NCBI RefSeq assembly: GCF_020532805.1
Contig: NZ_MQTQ01000068.1
Location: 1 to 37,498 of the forward strand
Length of the DNA stretch: 37,498 nt
Direction: 5' to 3'
DNA from: Arthrobacter sp. SO5
Lineage (GTDB): Bacteria > Actinomycetota > Actinomycetes > Actinomycetales > Micrococcaceae
Below, piece by piece: positions 7,985-14,121 of this stretch (position 1 is the stretch's first letter; every line of letters begins with the position of its first letter). The position numbers were made by a program, and so were the translations under genes. The notes under the pieces were generated by a model. That model was not told where the DNA came from. It searched no databases and saw nothing but the letters and a program-made list of their open reading frames with translations.

Positions 7985-8218
7985 GTGGTGAAGCCGACCA
8001 GGGTCACCAACTCGATCCGCCGCCTGCGCTTCGAGCGGGGCGAGCTGACGCAGGCGGACCTCGCCGAGCGCATCGGCGTCACGCGCCAGACCGTCATCGC
8101 CATCGAGCAGGGCCGCTATTCGCCCTCGCTTGAGCTTGCATTCCAGATTGCCCACGCCCTAAGGGCCCCCCTTGACGACGTGTTCCAGTACCCGGCCACT
8201 GAAGGAGAAACACCATGA
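7985..8218 (+). CDS. XRE family helix-turn-helix transcriptional regulator
   Basis: The 77-residue protein is a minimal XRE/Cro HTH: SIRRLRFERGELTQADLAERIGVTRQTVIAIEQGRYSPSLELAFQIAHALRAPLDDVFQY, with no sensor domain. This short form (YgzD-like) often sits next to a membrane protein or an oxidoreductase that it controls. Adjacent GTG codons at 7985 and 7988 are both possible starts and neither has a strong ribosome site. Its stop overlaps the ATG of the MDR oxidoreductase (ATGA at 8215-8218), so the two are translationally coupled and probably autoregulated from the half-sites at 7882-7914. Confidence 0.88.
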   Translation: MVKPTRVTNSIRRLRFERGELTQADLAERIGVTRQTVIAIEQGRYSPSLELAFQIAHALRAPLDDVFQYPATEGETP

Positions 8219-9186
8219 AGGCGATCAGCCAAGACGTTTACGGTTCCGCCGAGGTGCTGGAGCTGCGCGACGTGGACAAGCCGGTACCCGGCGATGACGA
8301 CGTACTCATCCGGGTCCGCGCCGCGGGGGTGGACCAGGGTGTCTGGCACCTCATGACGGGGCTGCCGTATCTGACCCGCGCCGTGGGCTTCGGGCTAAGA
8401 GTCCCCAAGAACGGTATCCGCGGCCGGGAGGTCGCCGGTGAGGTGGAGGCGGTGGGCCGGAACGTCGTCGGATTCCGGCCCGGCGACGAGGTCTTTGGCA
8501 CGGGCGAGGGGACCTTTGCTGAATACGTGTGCGCGAAGGAGGGCAAGCTCGCGCTCAAGCCGGCGAACCTCAGCTTTGCGCAGGCCGCGGCCGTACCCAT
8601 CTCCGCGGCCACGGCGCTCCAGGGCCTCCGCGACAGCGGTCACGTCCAGGCCGGGCAGGGCGTCCTGGTCATCGGCGCGGCCGGCGGCGTGGGGGCCTAC
8701 GCCGTGCAGCTCGCCAAGGCCTTCGGGGCAGAGGTCACCGGCGTCTGCAGCACCGCGAAGATGGACCTGGTCCGGCGGATCGGAGCGGATCACGTCATCG
8801 ACTACAAGCATGACGACTTCGCCGACGGCGCCCGGCAGTTCGACCTCATCCTCGACACGGCCGGCAACCGCCGGCTGTCAGTCCTCCGGCGGGCCCTGAA
8901 GCCGCGCGGAACCCTCGTCATTGTCGGCGGGGAAGGCGGCGGGCGCTGGACCGGGGGGTTCGGGCGTTCGCTCCGGGCCGCCATGCTGTCCCCGTTCGTG
9001 GGCCAGCAGCTCAAGGGCCTCATCGCCGTCGAGCGCGCGGCGGACCTCCGGTTCCTCACGGGACTCATTGAGGCCGGAACGGTGACGCCCGTCATCGACA
9101 AGAGCTATCCGCTGGGCGAGGCTGCCGCCGCCATCGAGTACGTGCACGAAGGCCGGGCCCGCGGGAAGGTGGTCATCACGGTGTGA
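8215..9186 (+). CDS. Zinc-independent MDR-family NAD(P)-dependent oxidoreductase (quinone oxidoreductase/alcohol dehydrogenase-like)
   Basis: The 323-residue protein has the MDR catalytic N-domain (DVDKPVPGDDDVLIRVRAAGVDQG; GREVAGEVEAVGRNVVGFRPGDEVFG) and a Rossmann domain with GAAGGVGAYAVQLAKAFGAEVTGVCST at about residues 154-180. Neither the catalytic-zinc Cys/His set nor the four-cysteine structural-zinc lobe is present, as in the quinone oxidoreductase-like subfamily. It probably reduces quinones, enones or aldehydes with NADPH; the substrate is unknown. It is coupled to the XRE regulator upstream and followed by a 196-bp gap before the ars genes. Confidence 0.87.
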   Translation: MKAISQDVYGSAEVLELRDVDKPVPGDDDVLIRVRAAGVDQGVWHLMTGLPYLTRAVGFGLRVPKNGIRGREVAGEVEAVGRNVVGFRPGDEVFGTGEGTFAEYVCAKEGKLALKPANLSFAQAAAVPISAATALQGLRDSGHVQAGQGVLVIGAAGGVGAYAVQLAKAFGAEVTGVCSTAKMDLVRRIGADHVIDYKHDDFADGARQFDLILDTAGNRRLSVLRRALKPRGTLVIVGGEGGGRWTGGFGRSLRAAMLSPFVGQQLKGLIAVERAADLRFLTGLIEAGTVTPVIDKSYPLGEAAAAIEYVHEGRARGKVVITV

Positions 9187-9252
9187 GCTGTCGATTGGAC
9201 CGCTCTGTGGCGGCACCGGTTCCAGTGCGGCCCTCGACGCCCCTACCTCGCA

Positions 9253-9268
9253 TCGACAATTATCGATA
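9253..9268. promoter_or_regulatory. ArsR-type operator upstream of arsD-arsA (ATCGA-N6-TCGAT)
   Basis: ATCGA (9253-9257) and TCGAT (9264-9268) form a perfect inverted repeat with six bases between. A TATAGT -10-like hexamer overlaps its right end (9268-9273), so binding would cover the promoter. The spacing and half-sites match those at 11904-11919 and 13536-13551. The remainder of the 9187-9382 gap shows no gene. Confidence 0.65.
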
Positions 9269-9382
9269 TAGTCAGGGTGAGCCACACCGTTGGTTGCGAC
9301 CCCGCTGGGATGACGGCCTGAAGGGCTGGGGCTCTGTGGTTCAGTATCGAATCGAATCGCCACGAAAGCCAGGGAGAACCGA

Positions 9383-9643
9383 ATGCCTGCTATCCGAATC
9401 TACGAATCCGCTCTCTGCTGCGACACCGGCGTCTGCGGCGCTGACATTGCGCGCAACAACCCTTCCAGCGAGCCGACCGCCTTCGCGGAGGACGAGACGG
9501 TCCGCGGGTTCGTGTACGTGGTTGGATCCAAGGGGCTTCCGCTCACTATCGACGGCGTTACGGTCGCCGCCGGCACCTCCCCGAGCAGGAAACAGTTGCT
9601 GCGGCTGCGGCGGCTCCGCGAGCCGCGGCTAGGTCCGGCGTGA
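9383..9643 (+). CDS. arsD: ArsD-like arsenite metallochaperone, shortened
   Basis: The N-terminus, IRIYESALCCDTGVCGADI, is an ArsD start with Cys12, Cys13 and Cys18 at the same positions as in the plasmid R773 ArsD, where they bind As(III) and pass it to ArsA. ArsD is normally about 110-120 residues; this one has 86. The central segment expected after CGADI (the second and third structural elements, roughly 25-30 residues) is missing. The frame resumes at EPTAFAEDETVRGFVYVVGS, then the beta strands LPLTIDGVTVAAG and an Arg/Leu-rich tail instead of the usual ARWAG end. The stop overlaps the arsA GTG, giving coupled translation. It may be a compact chaperone or a decaying one. Confidence 0.75.
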   Translation: MPAIRIYESALCCDTGVCGADIARNNPSSEPTAFAEDETVRGFVYVVGSKGLPLTIDGVTVAAGTSPSRKQLLRLRRLREPRLGPA

Positions 9644-11403
9644 AGTTTCTTGAGAATACGCCCCGGTTCCTGTTTTTCACCGGCAAGGGCGGCGTGGGCA
9701 AAACCTCCGTGGCGTGCGCAACAGCGCTCACCCTTGCCGGGGCCGGCAGGAAAGTACTACTGGTCAGCACCGACCCCGCCTCCAATGTGGGGCAGGTTTT
9801 CGGGGTGGCCATCGGAAACAGCATCACTCCCGTCCCGGAGGTGCCGGGGCTCTCCGCGCTGGAAATTGACCCGGAGCAGGCGGCCGAAGCCTACCGCGAG
9901 CGGATCATTGCCCCCGTCCGCGGACTCCTTCCTGAGGCCGAGCTGGCCAACATCGCCGAGAGCCTGTCGGGTTCGTGCACCACGGAGATTGCCTCCTTCG
10001 ATGAGTTCACCGACTTGCTCGCCGACGACACGGCCTACGGGGACTACGACCACATCATCTTCGACACCGCCCCGACAGGTCACACAATCCGGCTCCTGCA
10101 ACTGCCTGGCTCCTGGACCGACTTCCTCGAGGCGGGCAAGGGGGATCCGTCCTGCCTCGGCCCCCTCTCGGGGCTCGAAAAGCACAAACAGGTGTATGCG
10201 AAGGCGGTCCAGGCACTCACGGACCCGGCCCGCACCCGCCTTGTCCTGGTCAGTCGGGCCCAGGCCTCGTCCCTGACGGAGATCGAGCGGACCTACCGGG
10301 AACTGAACCAGATCGGCATCGCGGGAGGTTTCGTCGTCGTGAACGGCGTCCTGCCGCCTGACGCCGGTGAGGAGGAGCTTGCGCTGGCCCTGCGCGCCCG
10401 GGAGTCCGCGGCCATCGCCGCCATTCCTGAGGCGGTCGCCGGCCTTCCGCGCGATGTGCTGGACCTGAAGCCGGGCAACATGGTCGGCATTCCGGCGCTT
10501 CAGTCTTTGTTCGTGACCAGTTCCGGTGCCGGTATCACTGACGACACCGTAGTGGTCCACGACATTGAGGATGCCCCGCTGGTTGCCTTGGTGGACGAAG
10601 TGGAGCTCGACGGCCATGGCCTCGTCATGTGCATGGGGAAGGGCGGCGTCGGGAAGACCACCGTCGCTGCCGCCATTGCGGTCGCCCTGGCCAGACGCGG
10701 ACACGCGGTCCACCTCACCACGACCGATCCGGCAGCGCACCTGACCGAAACCCTCCACGGTTCCATCCCGGGCTTGACGGTCTCCCGCATCGACCCGGAA
10801 GCGGCCATCCAGGAATATCGACGCCATGTGATGGAGACCAAGGGGAAGAGCCTGGACGATCCAGGACGCGCGGCCCTCGCCGAAGACCTGCTATCTCCGT
10901 GCACCGACGAAGTCGCGGTGTTCCGCCAGTTCTCCCGCGTGGTCCAGGAATCCCGCCGGCACTTCGTGGTGATCGACACGGCACCGACCGGCCACACCCT
11001 GCTGCTCCTGGATGCCACGGGCTCCTACCACCGGGAGATCGCCCGCCAGGTCGGCGCCAGCAGGGGATTCGTGACACCGCTTATGCGGCTTCAGGATCCG
11101 GCGCAGACCAAGGTTGTTCTCGTCACTCTGGCCGAGACAACGCCTGTGCTGGAAGCCGAAGAGCTGCAGGATGACCTGGAAAGGGCCGGAATCCACCCGT
11201 GGGCCTGGGTCATCAACAACTCGATCGCAGCGGCCCACCCGCAGGCGTCGTTTCTGCGGGCCCGTGCCGGGAGCGAGATCGAACAGATCACGAAGGTGCA
11301 CACCCTGACGGGCCGGTTCGCTCTCATTCCCATGCTGGCCGACGAACCTGTTGGTGAAGAGAAGTTGTCGGCCCTGACCATTCGCAGCTCCCAGCCTGTC
11401 TGA
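9640..11403 (+). CDS. arsA: ArsA arsenite-stimulated ATPase
   Basis: The 587-residue protein has two homologous ATPase halves with P-loops GKGGVGKT at residues 15-22 and 333-340. Each half has the DTAPTGHT signal-transduction motif, and both switch motifs (STDPASN and TTDPAAH) are present. The metalloid-binding cysteines are Cys113 (SGSCTTEI), Cys172 (PSCLGP) and Cys421 (SPCTDEV), practically the numbering of E. coli ArsA (113, 172, 422). ArsA normally binds ArsB, or sometimes Acr3, and energises arsenite efflux; no such pump is encoded in this window. It starts with GTG overlapping the arsD stop (GTGA). Confidence 0.95.
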   Translation: MKFLENTPRFLFFTGKGGVGKTSVACATALTLAGAGRKVLLVSTDPASNVGQVFGVAIGNSITPVPEVPGLSALEIDPEQAAEAYRERIIAPVRGLLPEAELANIAESLSGSCTTEIASFDEFTDLLADDTAYGDYDHIIFDTAPTGHTIRLLQLPGSWTDFLEAGKGDPSCLGPLSGLEKHKQVYAKAVQALTDPARTRLVLVSRAQASSLTEIERTYRELNQIGIAGGFVVVNGVLPPDAGEEELALALRARESAAIAAIPEAVAGLPRDVLDLKPGNMVGIPALQSLFVTSSGAGITDDTVVVHDIEDAPLVALVDEVELDGHGLVMCMGKGGVGKTTVAAAIAVALARRGHAVHLTTTDPAAHLTETLHGSIPGLTVSRIDPEAAIQEYRRHVMETKGKSLDDPGRAALAEDLLSPCTDEVAVFRQFSRVVQESRRHFVVIDTAPTGHTLLLLDATGSYHREIARQVGASRGFVTPLMRLQDPAQTKVVLVTLAETTPVLEAEELQDDLERAGIHPWAWVINNSIAAAHPQASFLRARAGSEIEQITKVHTLTGRFALIPMLADEPVGEEKLSALTIRSSQPV

Positions 11404-11421
11404 GCTGGATCCGGGCCCGCA

Positions 11422-11446
11422 GCGCTTCGTGGCGTTGCAGAAGCGC
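11422..11446. terminator. Hairpin between convergent arsA and arsR
   Basis: GCGCTTC (11422-11428) pairs with GAAGCGC (11440-11446) across an 11-base loop, 19 bases past the arsA stop. No T-run follows on either strand, so it may be a weak or bidirectional attenuator rather than an intrinsic terminator. Confidence 0.3.
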
Positions 11447-11533
11447 CAGTGCCCCTGCGCGCGCCGTTCGATCAGGCCGGCCAGTCATCCTCGTGCAGGG
11501 GACGGATCGTCACCGCGGACTGTTCAGGTGCGG

Positions 11534-11884
11534 TCACAGGGTCGCGAGGAGTCCGGCCGTCTTTTCCAGTGCGCCGGGAACAAGTGAGTAATAGGCCCAC
11601 GTGCCACGCTTTTCGCGGTGCAGCAGGCCGGCGTCGACCAGGATCTTCAGGTGGTGGGAGACGGTGGGCTGGCCCAGGTCCAGCGGTTCGGTCAGATCGC
11701 ACACGCAGGATTCGCCGGAGGCTTCCGCCTTGACAAGGGAGAGCAGCCGCAGCCGGTTCGGATCCGCCAGCGCCTTGAAGACCAGGGCCTTCTGCTTCGC
11801 CTCCTCAGCGCCCAAGGCAGGCATTCCTGCCCGGGCGCAGCAGGATTCATCCGTGGCAGGTTCGAGGATGGGCTGCGAGGTCAT
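11534..11884 (-). CDS. arsR: ArsR/SmtB family arsenic-responsive repressor
   Basis: The 116-residue winged-HTH repressor has the ArsR signature ALADPNRLRLLSLV, CVCDLTEPLDLGQPTVSHHLKILVDAGLL and the wing HREKRGTWAYYSL. It carries Cys15-Cys16 near the N-terminus and Cys60/Cys62 at the start of the DNA-recognition region. In Corynebacterium glutamicum ArsR1 the inducer site is built from Cys15, Cys16 and Cys55, so this protein appears to combine the actinobacterial N-terminal pair with a CVC motif. It is convergent with arsA. An operator and promoter lie 7-35 bp upstream of its start, so autoregulation is expected. Confidence 0.93.
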   Translation of the reverse strand: MTSQPILEPATDESCCARAGMPALGAEEAKQKALVFKALADPNRLRLLSLVKAEASGESCVCDLTEPLDLGQPTVSHHLKILVDAGLLHREKRGTWAYYSLVPGALEKTAGLLATL

Positions 11885-11890
11885 GTACTC

Positions 11891-11919
11891 ATTATGCCTT
11901 GATATTGATAATCATCAAT
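11891..11919 (-). promoter_or_regulatory. arsR promoter and ArsR operator (ATTGA-N6-TCAAT)
   Basis: On the minus strand a promoter TTGATG (11918-11913), 16-bp spacer, CATAAT (11896-11891) is embedded in the palindrome ATTGA-N6-TCAAT at 11904-11919. The predicted transcription start falls on or next to the arsR ATG (11884), so the mRNA may be leaderless. The half-sites match the other two ars operators in the window. Confidence 0.6.
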
Positions 11920-12017
11920 GTTGGGTCCCAAGGCATCGGGTAGGGGTAGGGGGCGACCCGGCGCGGACCTTGCTGATGCGGAGGCGCAGTGGTGGGCCGG
12001 CCAGGTGCCGGTGGAGG

Positions 12018-12758
12018 CTAGGAGTTGGCCGGTTCGGAACTGCGCGGGAGAACGACGTCGTCCGCGGTGCGGTCCGCGGAGGGGAACAGGGTGAGGAGCA
12101 GACCAATGCCGACGGCCGCGCCGACCAGCTGGGCCCCGACGAATCCCGGAACGGAGGCCGGTGCAATGCCGGCGAAGGTGTCACTGAAGATACGGCCCAC
12201 CGTCACGGCCGGGTTCGCGAACGACGTCGAGGACGTGAACCAGTAGGCGGCTCCGATGTAGGCGCCCACCGCCGGCGCGGCGAGGACGCCACGCTTGGTG
12301 GCGGCGAGGGCGAAGATCAGCAGGATCAGCCCGGCAGTAGCGATAACCTCACCCAGCAGATGCCCGGGGGTTGCGCGCTCCTTGGTGGAGATGGAGGTGC
12401 CTACCTCAAACATGGCGTTCGCCACAACGCTGCCGCCGATCGCGCCCACTGTCTGCGCCCCGACGTACGTGCAAAGCTCCGGCAGGGTCAGTCCGGTGCC
12501 GCTGCGTCGGCCCAGGATCCCGTCCGTGAGGGAGACTGCCGGATTGAAGTGCGCGCCGCTCACGGGCCCGAGCACCAGAATCAGCACCGTCAGGCCCAGC
12601 ACCGTGGCGGTGCTGTTCTGGAGCAGTTGCAGGCCAATGTCGTTGGGGGACAGCTGCTGGGCGGCGATCCCGGAACCGACGACGATCATCACGAGCAAAC
12701 TGGTGCCGAGTAGTTCGGCGACGGCACGGCGCCACAGCGGCAGTTGTTGAGAAGTCAT
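12018..12758 (-). CDS. MIP family aquaporin/aquaglyceroporin of the ars island
   Basis: From ATG 12758 this is a 246-residue six-helix channel. Both pore motifs are complete: NPA at residues 72-74 (GAHFNPAVS) and 182-184 (FANPAVTV). Hydrophobic segments surround them, and the C-terminus is polar. In Sinorhizobium meliloti the aquaglyceroporin AqpS replaces an arsenite pump, letting As(III) made by ArsC leave down its gradient; a channel in that position is the natural reading here because no ArsB/Acr3 is present. It is divergent from the ArsR-ArsC fusion with only 45 bp between start codons, which carry two TTGA-N-TCAA palindromes. Glycerol or water transport unrelated to arsenic cannot be excluded. 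Confidence 0.88.
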   Translation of the reverse strand: MTSQQLPLWRRAVAELLGTSLLVMIVVGSGIAAQQLSPNDIGLQLLQNSTATVLGLTVLILVLGPVSGAHFNPAVSLTDGILGRRSGTGLTLPELCTYVGAQTVGAIGGSVVANAMFEVGTSISTKERATPGHLLGEVIATAGLILLIFALAATKRGVLAAPAVGAYIGAAYWFTSSTSFANPAVTVGRIFSDTFAGIAPASVPGFVGAQLVGAAVGIGLLLTLFPSADRTADDVVLPRSSEPANS

Positions 12759-12767
12759 ACCAACAGC

Positions 12768-12804
12768 TTGACTCAAGATATTTACTCAGTCAAAATTGAA
12801 TCAA
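12768..12804. promoter_or_regulatory. Divergent operator: two TTGA-N-TCAA palindromes
   Basis: TTGACTCAA (12768-12776) and TTGAATCAA (12796-12804) are 9-bp palindromes 28 bp apart. The first also pairs with AGTCAA at 12788-12793 (TTGACT-N14-AGTCAA). TTGACT can serve as a rightward -35 with CAAAAT (12791-12796) as -10, which would start transcription at the fusion gene's ATG. The motif differs from the ATYGA-N6-TCRAT sites, which suggests that the fused ArsR domain recognises its own operator. Confidence 0.5.
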
Positions 12805-13481
12805 TGAATACTGACCCAGTTGAAGTATTTCGGGCGCGGGTCGCCAGGCATGCGGCCCTGGCCGATCCGGCGCGGCTGCGCATCGTGGATCTGCTGACCC
12901 TGGGAGACTTCTCCCCGACGGAGCTGCAGGCAGAGCTGGGGGGAGTGCCGTCAAATCTGCTGTCCCACCATCTGCGCGCACTGGAAAAGGCCGGGCTGGC
13001 GACCCGTCACCGCTCCGAAGCCGACAAGCGCCGCAGTTATATCCGTCTTGCTGCCGGAGCCCTGGAAGGCCTGGTGCCGGGAGCCGAGCAGGGGGCCCGG
13101 CGCGTCCTGTTCGTCTGCACACGGAACAGCGCCCGGTCCCAACTGGCCGCCGCGCTCTGGCAGCAGGTCAGCGATATACCTTCGGCGTCGGCGGGAACGC
13201 ATCCCGCGGACCGCATCGCCCGAGGCGCCATCGAGGTCGCCCGCCGTCACGGCGTGGACCTCGCAGACCTTCCGCCGCGCCGGCTGGAGGAGGTGGCGGA
13301 CGATGAAGACTTCGTGGTGACCGTGTGCGACAACGCCCACGAGGAAATCCCCAACCCGGGAGGGATCCACTGGTCCGTTCCGGATCCGCTCCGACTGAAC
13401 ACCGAGGACGCCTTCGAGGGCGCGTTCTCTGACATCGCACGCCGCATCAGCGACCTCGTACCCCGTCTGCGTGCGGCCTAA
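12804..13481 (+). CDS. ArsR-ArsC fusion: winged-HTH repressor joined to an LMW-phosphatase arsenate reductase domain
   Basis: The 225-residue protein joins two modules. Residues about 5-90 are an ArsR-type winged HTH (LADPARLRIVDLLTLGDFSP, GGVPSNLLSHHLRALEKAGL, wing RHRSEADKRRSYIRL) without a cysteine inducer site. Residues about 98-225 are an LMW protein-tyrosine-phosphatase fold with the P-loop CTRNSARS from Cys105, plus Cys175 and the acid-loop region HWSVPDPL. The P-loop has the CX5R form of arsenate/mycothiol-type enzymes. ATG 12804 lies inside the operator, and a leaderless transcript is possible. The fusion suggests a regulator whose state is set by the reductase domain or its product, or a bifunctional enzyme; both are inference. 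Confidence 0.88.
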   Translation: MNTDPVEVFRARVARHAALADPARLRIVDLLTLGDFSPTELQAELGGVPSNLLSHHLRALEKAGLATRHRSEADKRRSYIRLAAGALEGLVPGAEQGARRVLFVCTRNSARSQLAAALWQQVSDIPSASAGTHPADRIARGAIEVARRHGVDLADLPPRRLEEVADDEDFVVTVCDNAHEEIPNPGGIHWSVPDPLRLNTEDAFEGAFSDIARRISDLVPRLRAA

Positions 13482-13499
13482 AACCAGAACCCGCCAATA

Positions 13500-13551
13500 T
13501 TGACAAGTATCGATTTATTGTTTGATACTGAGCGCATCGACAAACATCAAT
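13500..13551 (+). promoter_or_regulatory. arsC operon promoter and ArsR operator
   Basis: A strong sigma-70-type promoter is readable: TTGACA (13500-13505), 18-bp spacer, GATACT (13524-13529). The spacer and -10 also form AGTATC-N12-GATACT (13506-13529). Immediately downstream, ATCGA-N6-TCAAT at 13536-13551 covers the expected start site and matches the other ars operators. The 5' leader to the GTG at 13628 would be about 90 nt. Confidence 0.65.
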
Positions 13552-13627
13552 GTCTTGTCAGTAAGGTGCGGGGACCACGACCTCATCACAACCGATCCAC
13601 ACCGAGCTGATTTCCAGGAGAAACCAC

Positions 13628-14044
13628 GTGAGCACCGAAACCGCCAAGAAGCCTTCTGTCCTGTTCGTCTGCGTCCATAACGCCGGCCGCTCCCAGATGG
13701 CCGCCGCCTTCCTCACCACCCTGTCCAAGGGCGGGATCGAGGTCCGTTCCGCCGGTTCCGCACCGGCGGACAAGGTCAATCCGGCCGCCGTCGAGGCCAT
13801 GGCCGAACTCGGCATTGACATGTCCGCGGAAGTCCCCAAGGTCCTCACCACCGAGGCCGTCAAAGAATCCGACGTCGTCATCACCATGGGCTGCGGCGAC
13901 ACCTGTCCGATTTTCCCGGGGAAGCGCTACGAGGATTGGGAACTCGAGGATCCGGCCGGCCAGGGCGTGGACTCCGTCCGGCCGATCCGCGACGACATCA
14001 GGGGCCGCATTGAAACCCTGATTTCCGAACTCCTTTACGCCTGA
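13628..14044 (+). CDS. arsC: Arsenate reductase ArsC, three-cysteine LMW-phosphatase type
   Basis: The 138-residue protein has the P-loop CVHNAGRS starting at Cys15 and the redox pair Cys89/Cys93 in ITMGCGDTCPIFPGKRYEDWEL. These are the three cysteines of the relay used by thioredoxin-coupled arsenate reductases of the S. aureus/B. subtilis and Corynebacterium ArsC1' kind. It reduces arsenate to arsenite in the cytosol. The GTG start follows a CAGGAG site. It is first in a rightward operon with the flavoprotein and two more ArsC-like proteins, driven from the promoter at 13500. Confidence 0.93.
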   Translation: MSTETAKKPSVLFVCVHNAGRSQMAAAFLTTLSKGGIEVRSAGSAPADKVNPAAVEAMAELGIDMSAEVPKVLTTEAVKESDVVITMGCGDTCPIFPGKRYEDWELEDPAGQGVDSVRPIRDDIRGRIETLISELLYA

Positions 14045-14121
14045 CCTGCCATGCGGCCGGTCTCACAAGGAGCGCCCGCAAACAATGACCCGCCACCCCC
14101 ACGGATGAGACAGAGGACCCC

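Noticed and set aside
7890..7991. 33-codon frame ahead of the XRE gene, ending in GTGGTGA
   Set aside because: Its ATG lies upstream of the predicted transcription start, has no ribosome site, and the peptide has no recognisable feature.
9183..9632. 149-codon frame overlapping the arsD gene
   Set aside because: Wrong frame relative to the clear ArsD cysteine motif; the Ser/Arg/Pro-rich product is typical of a shadow.
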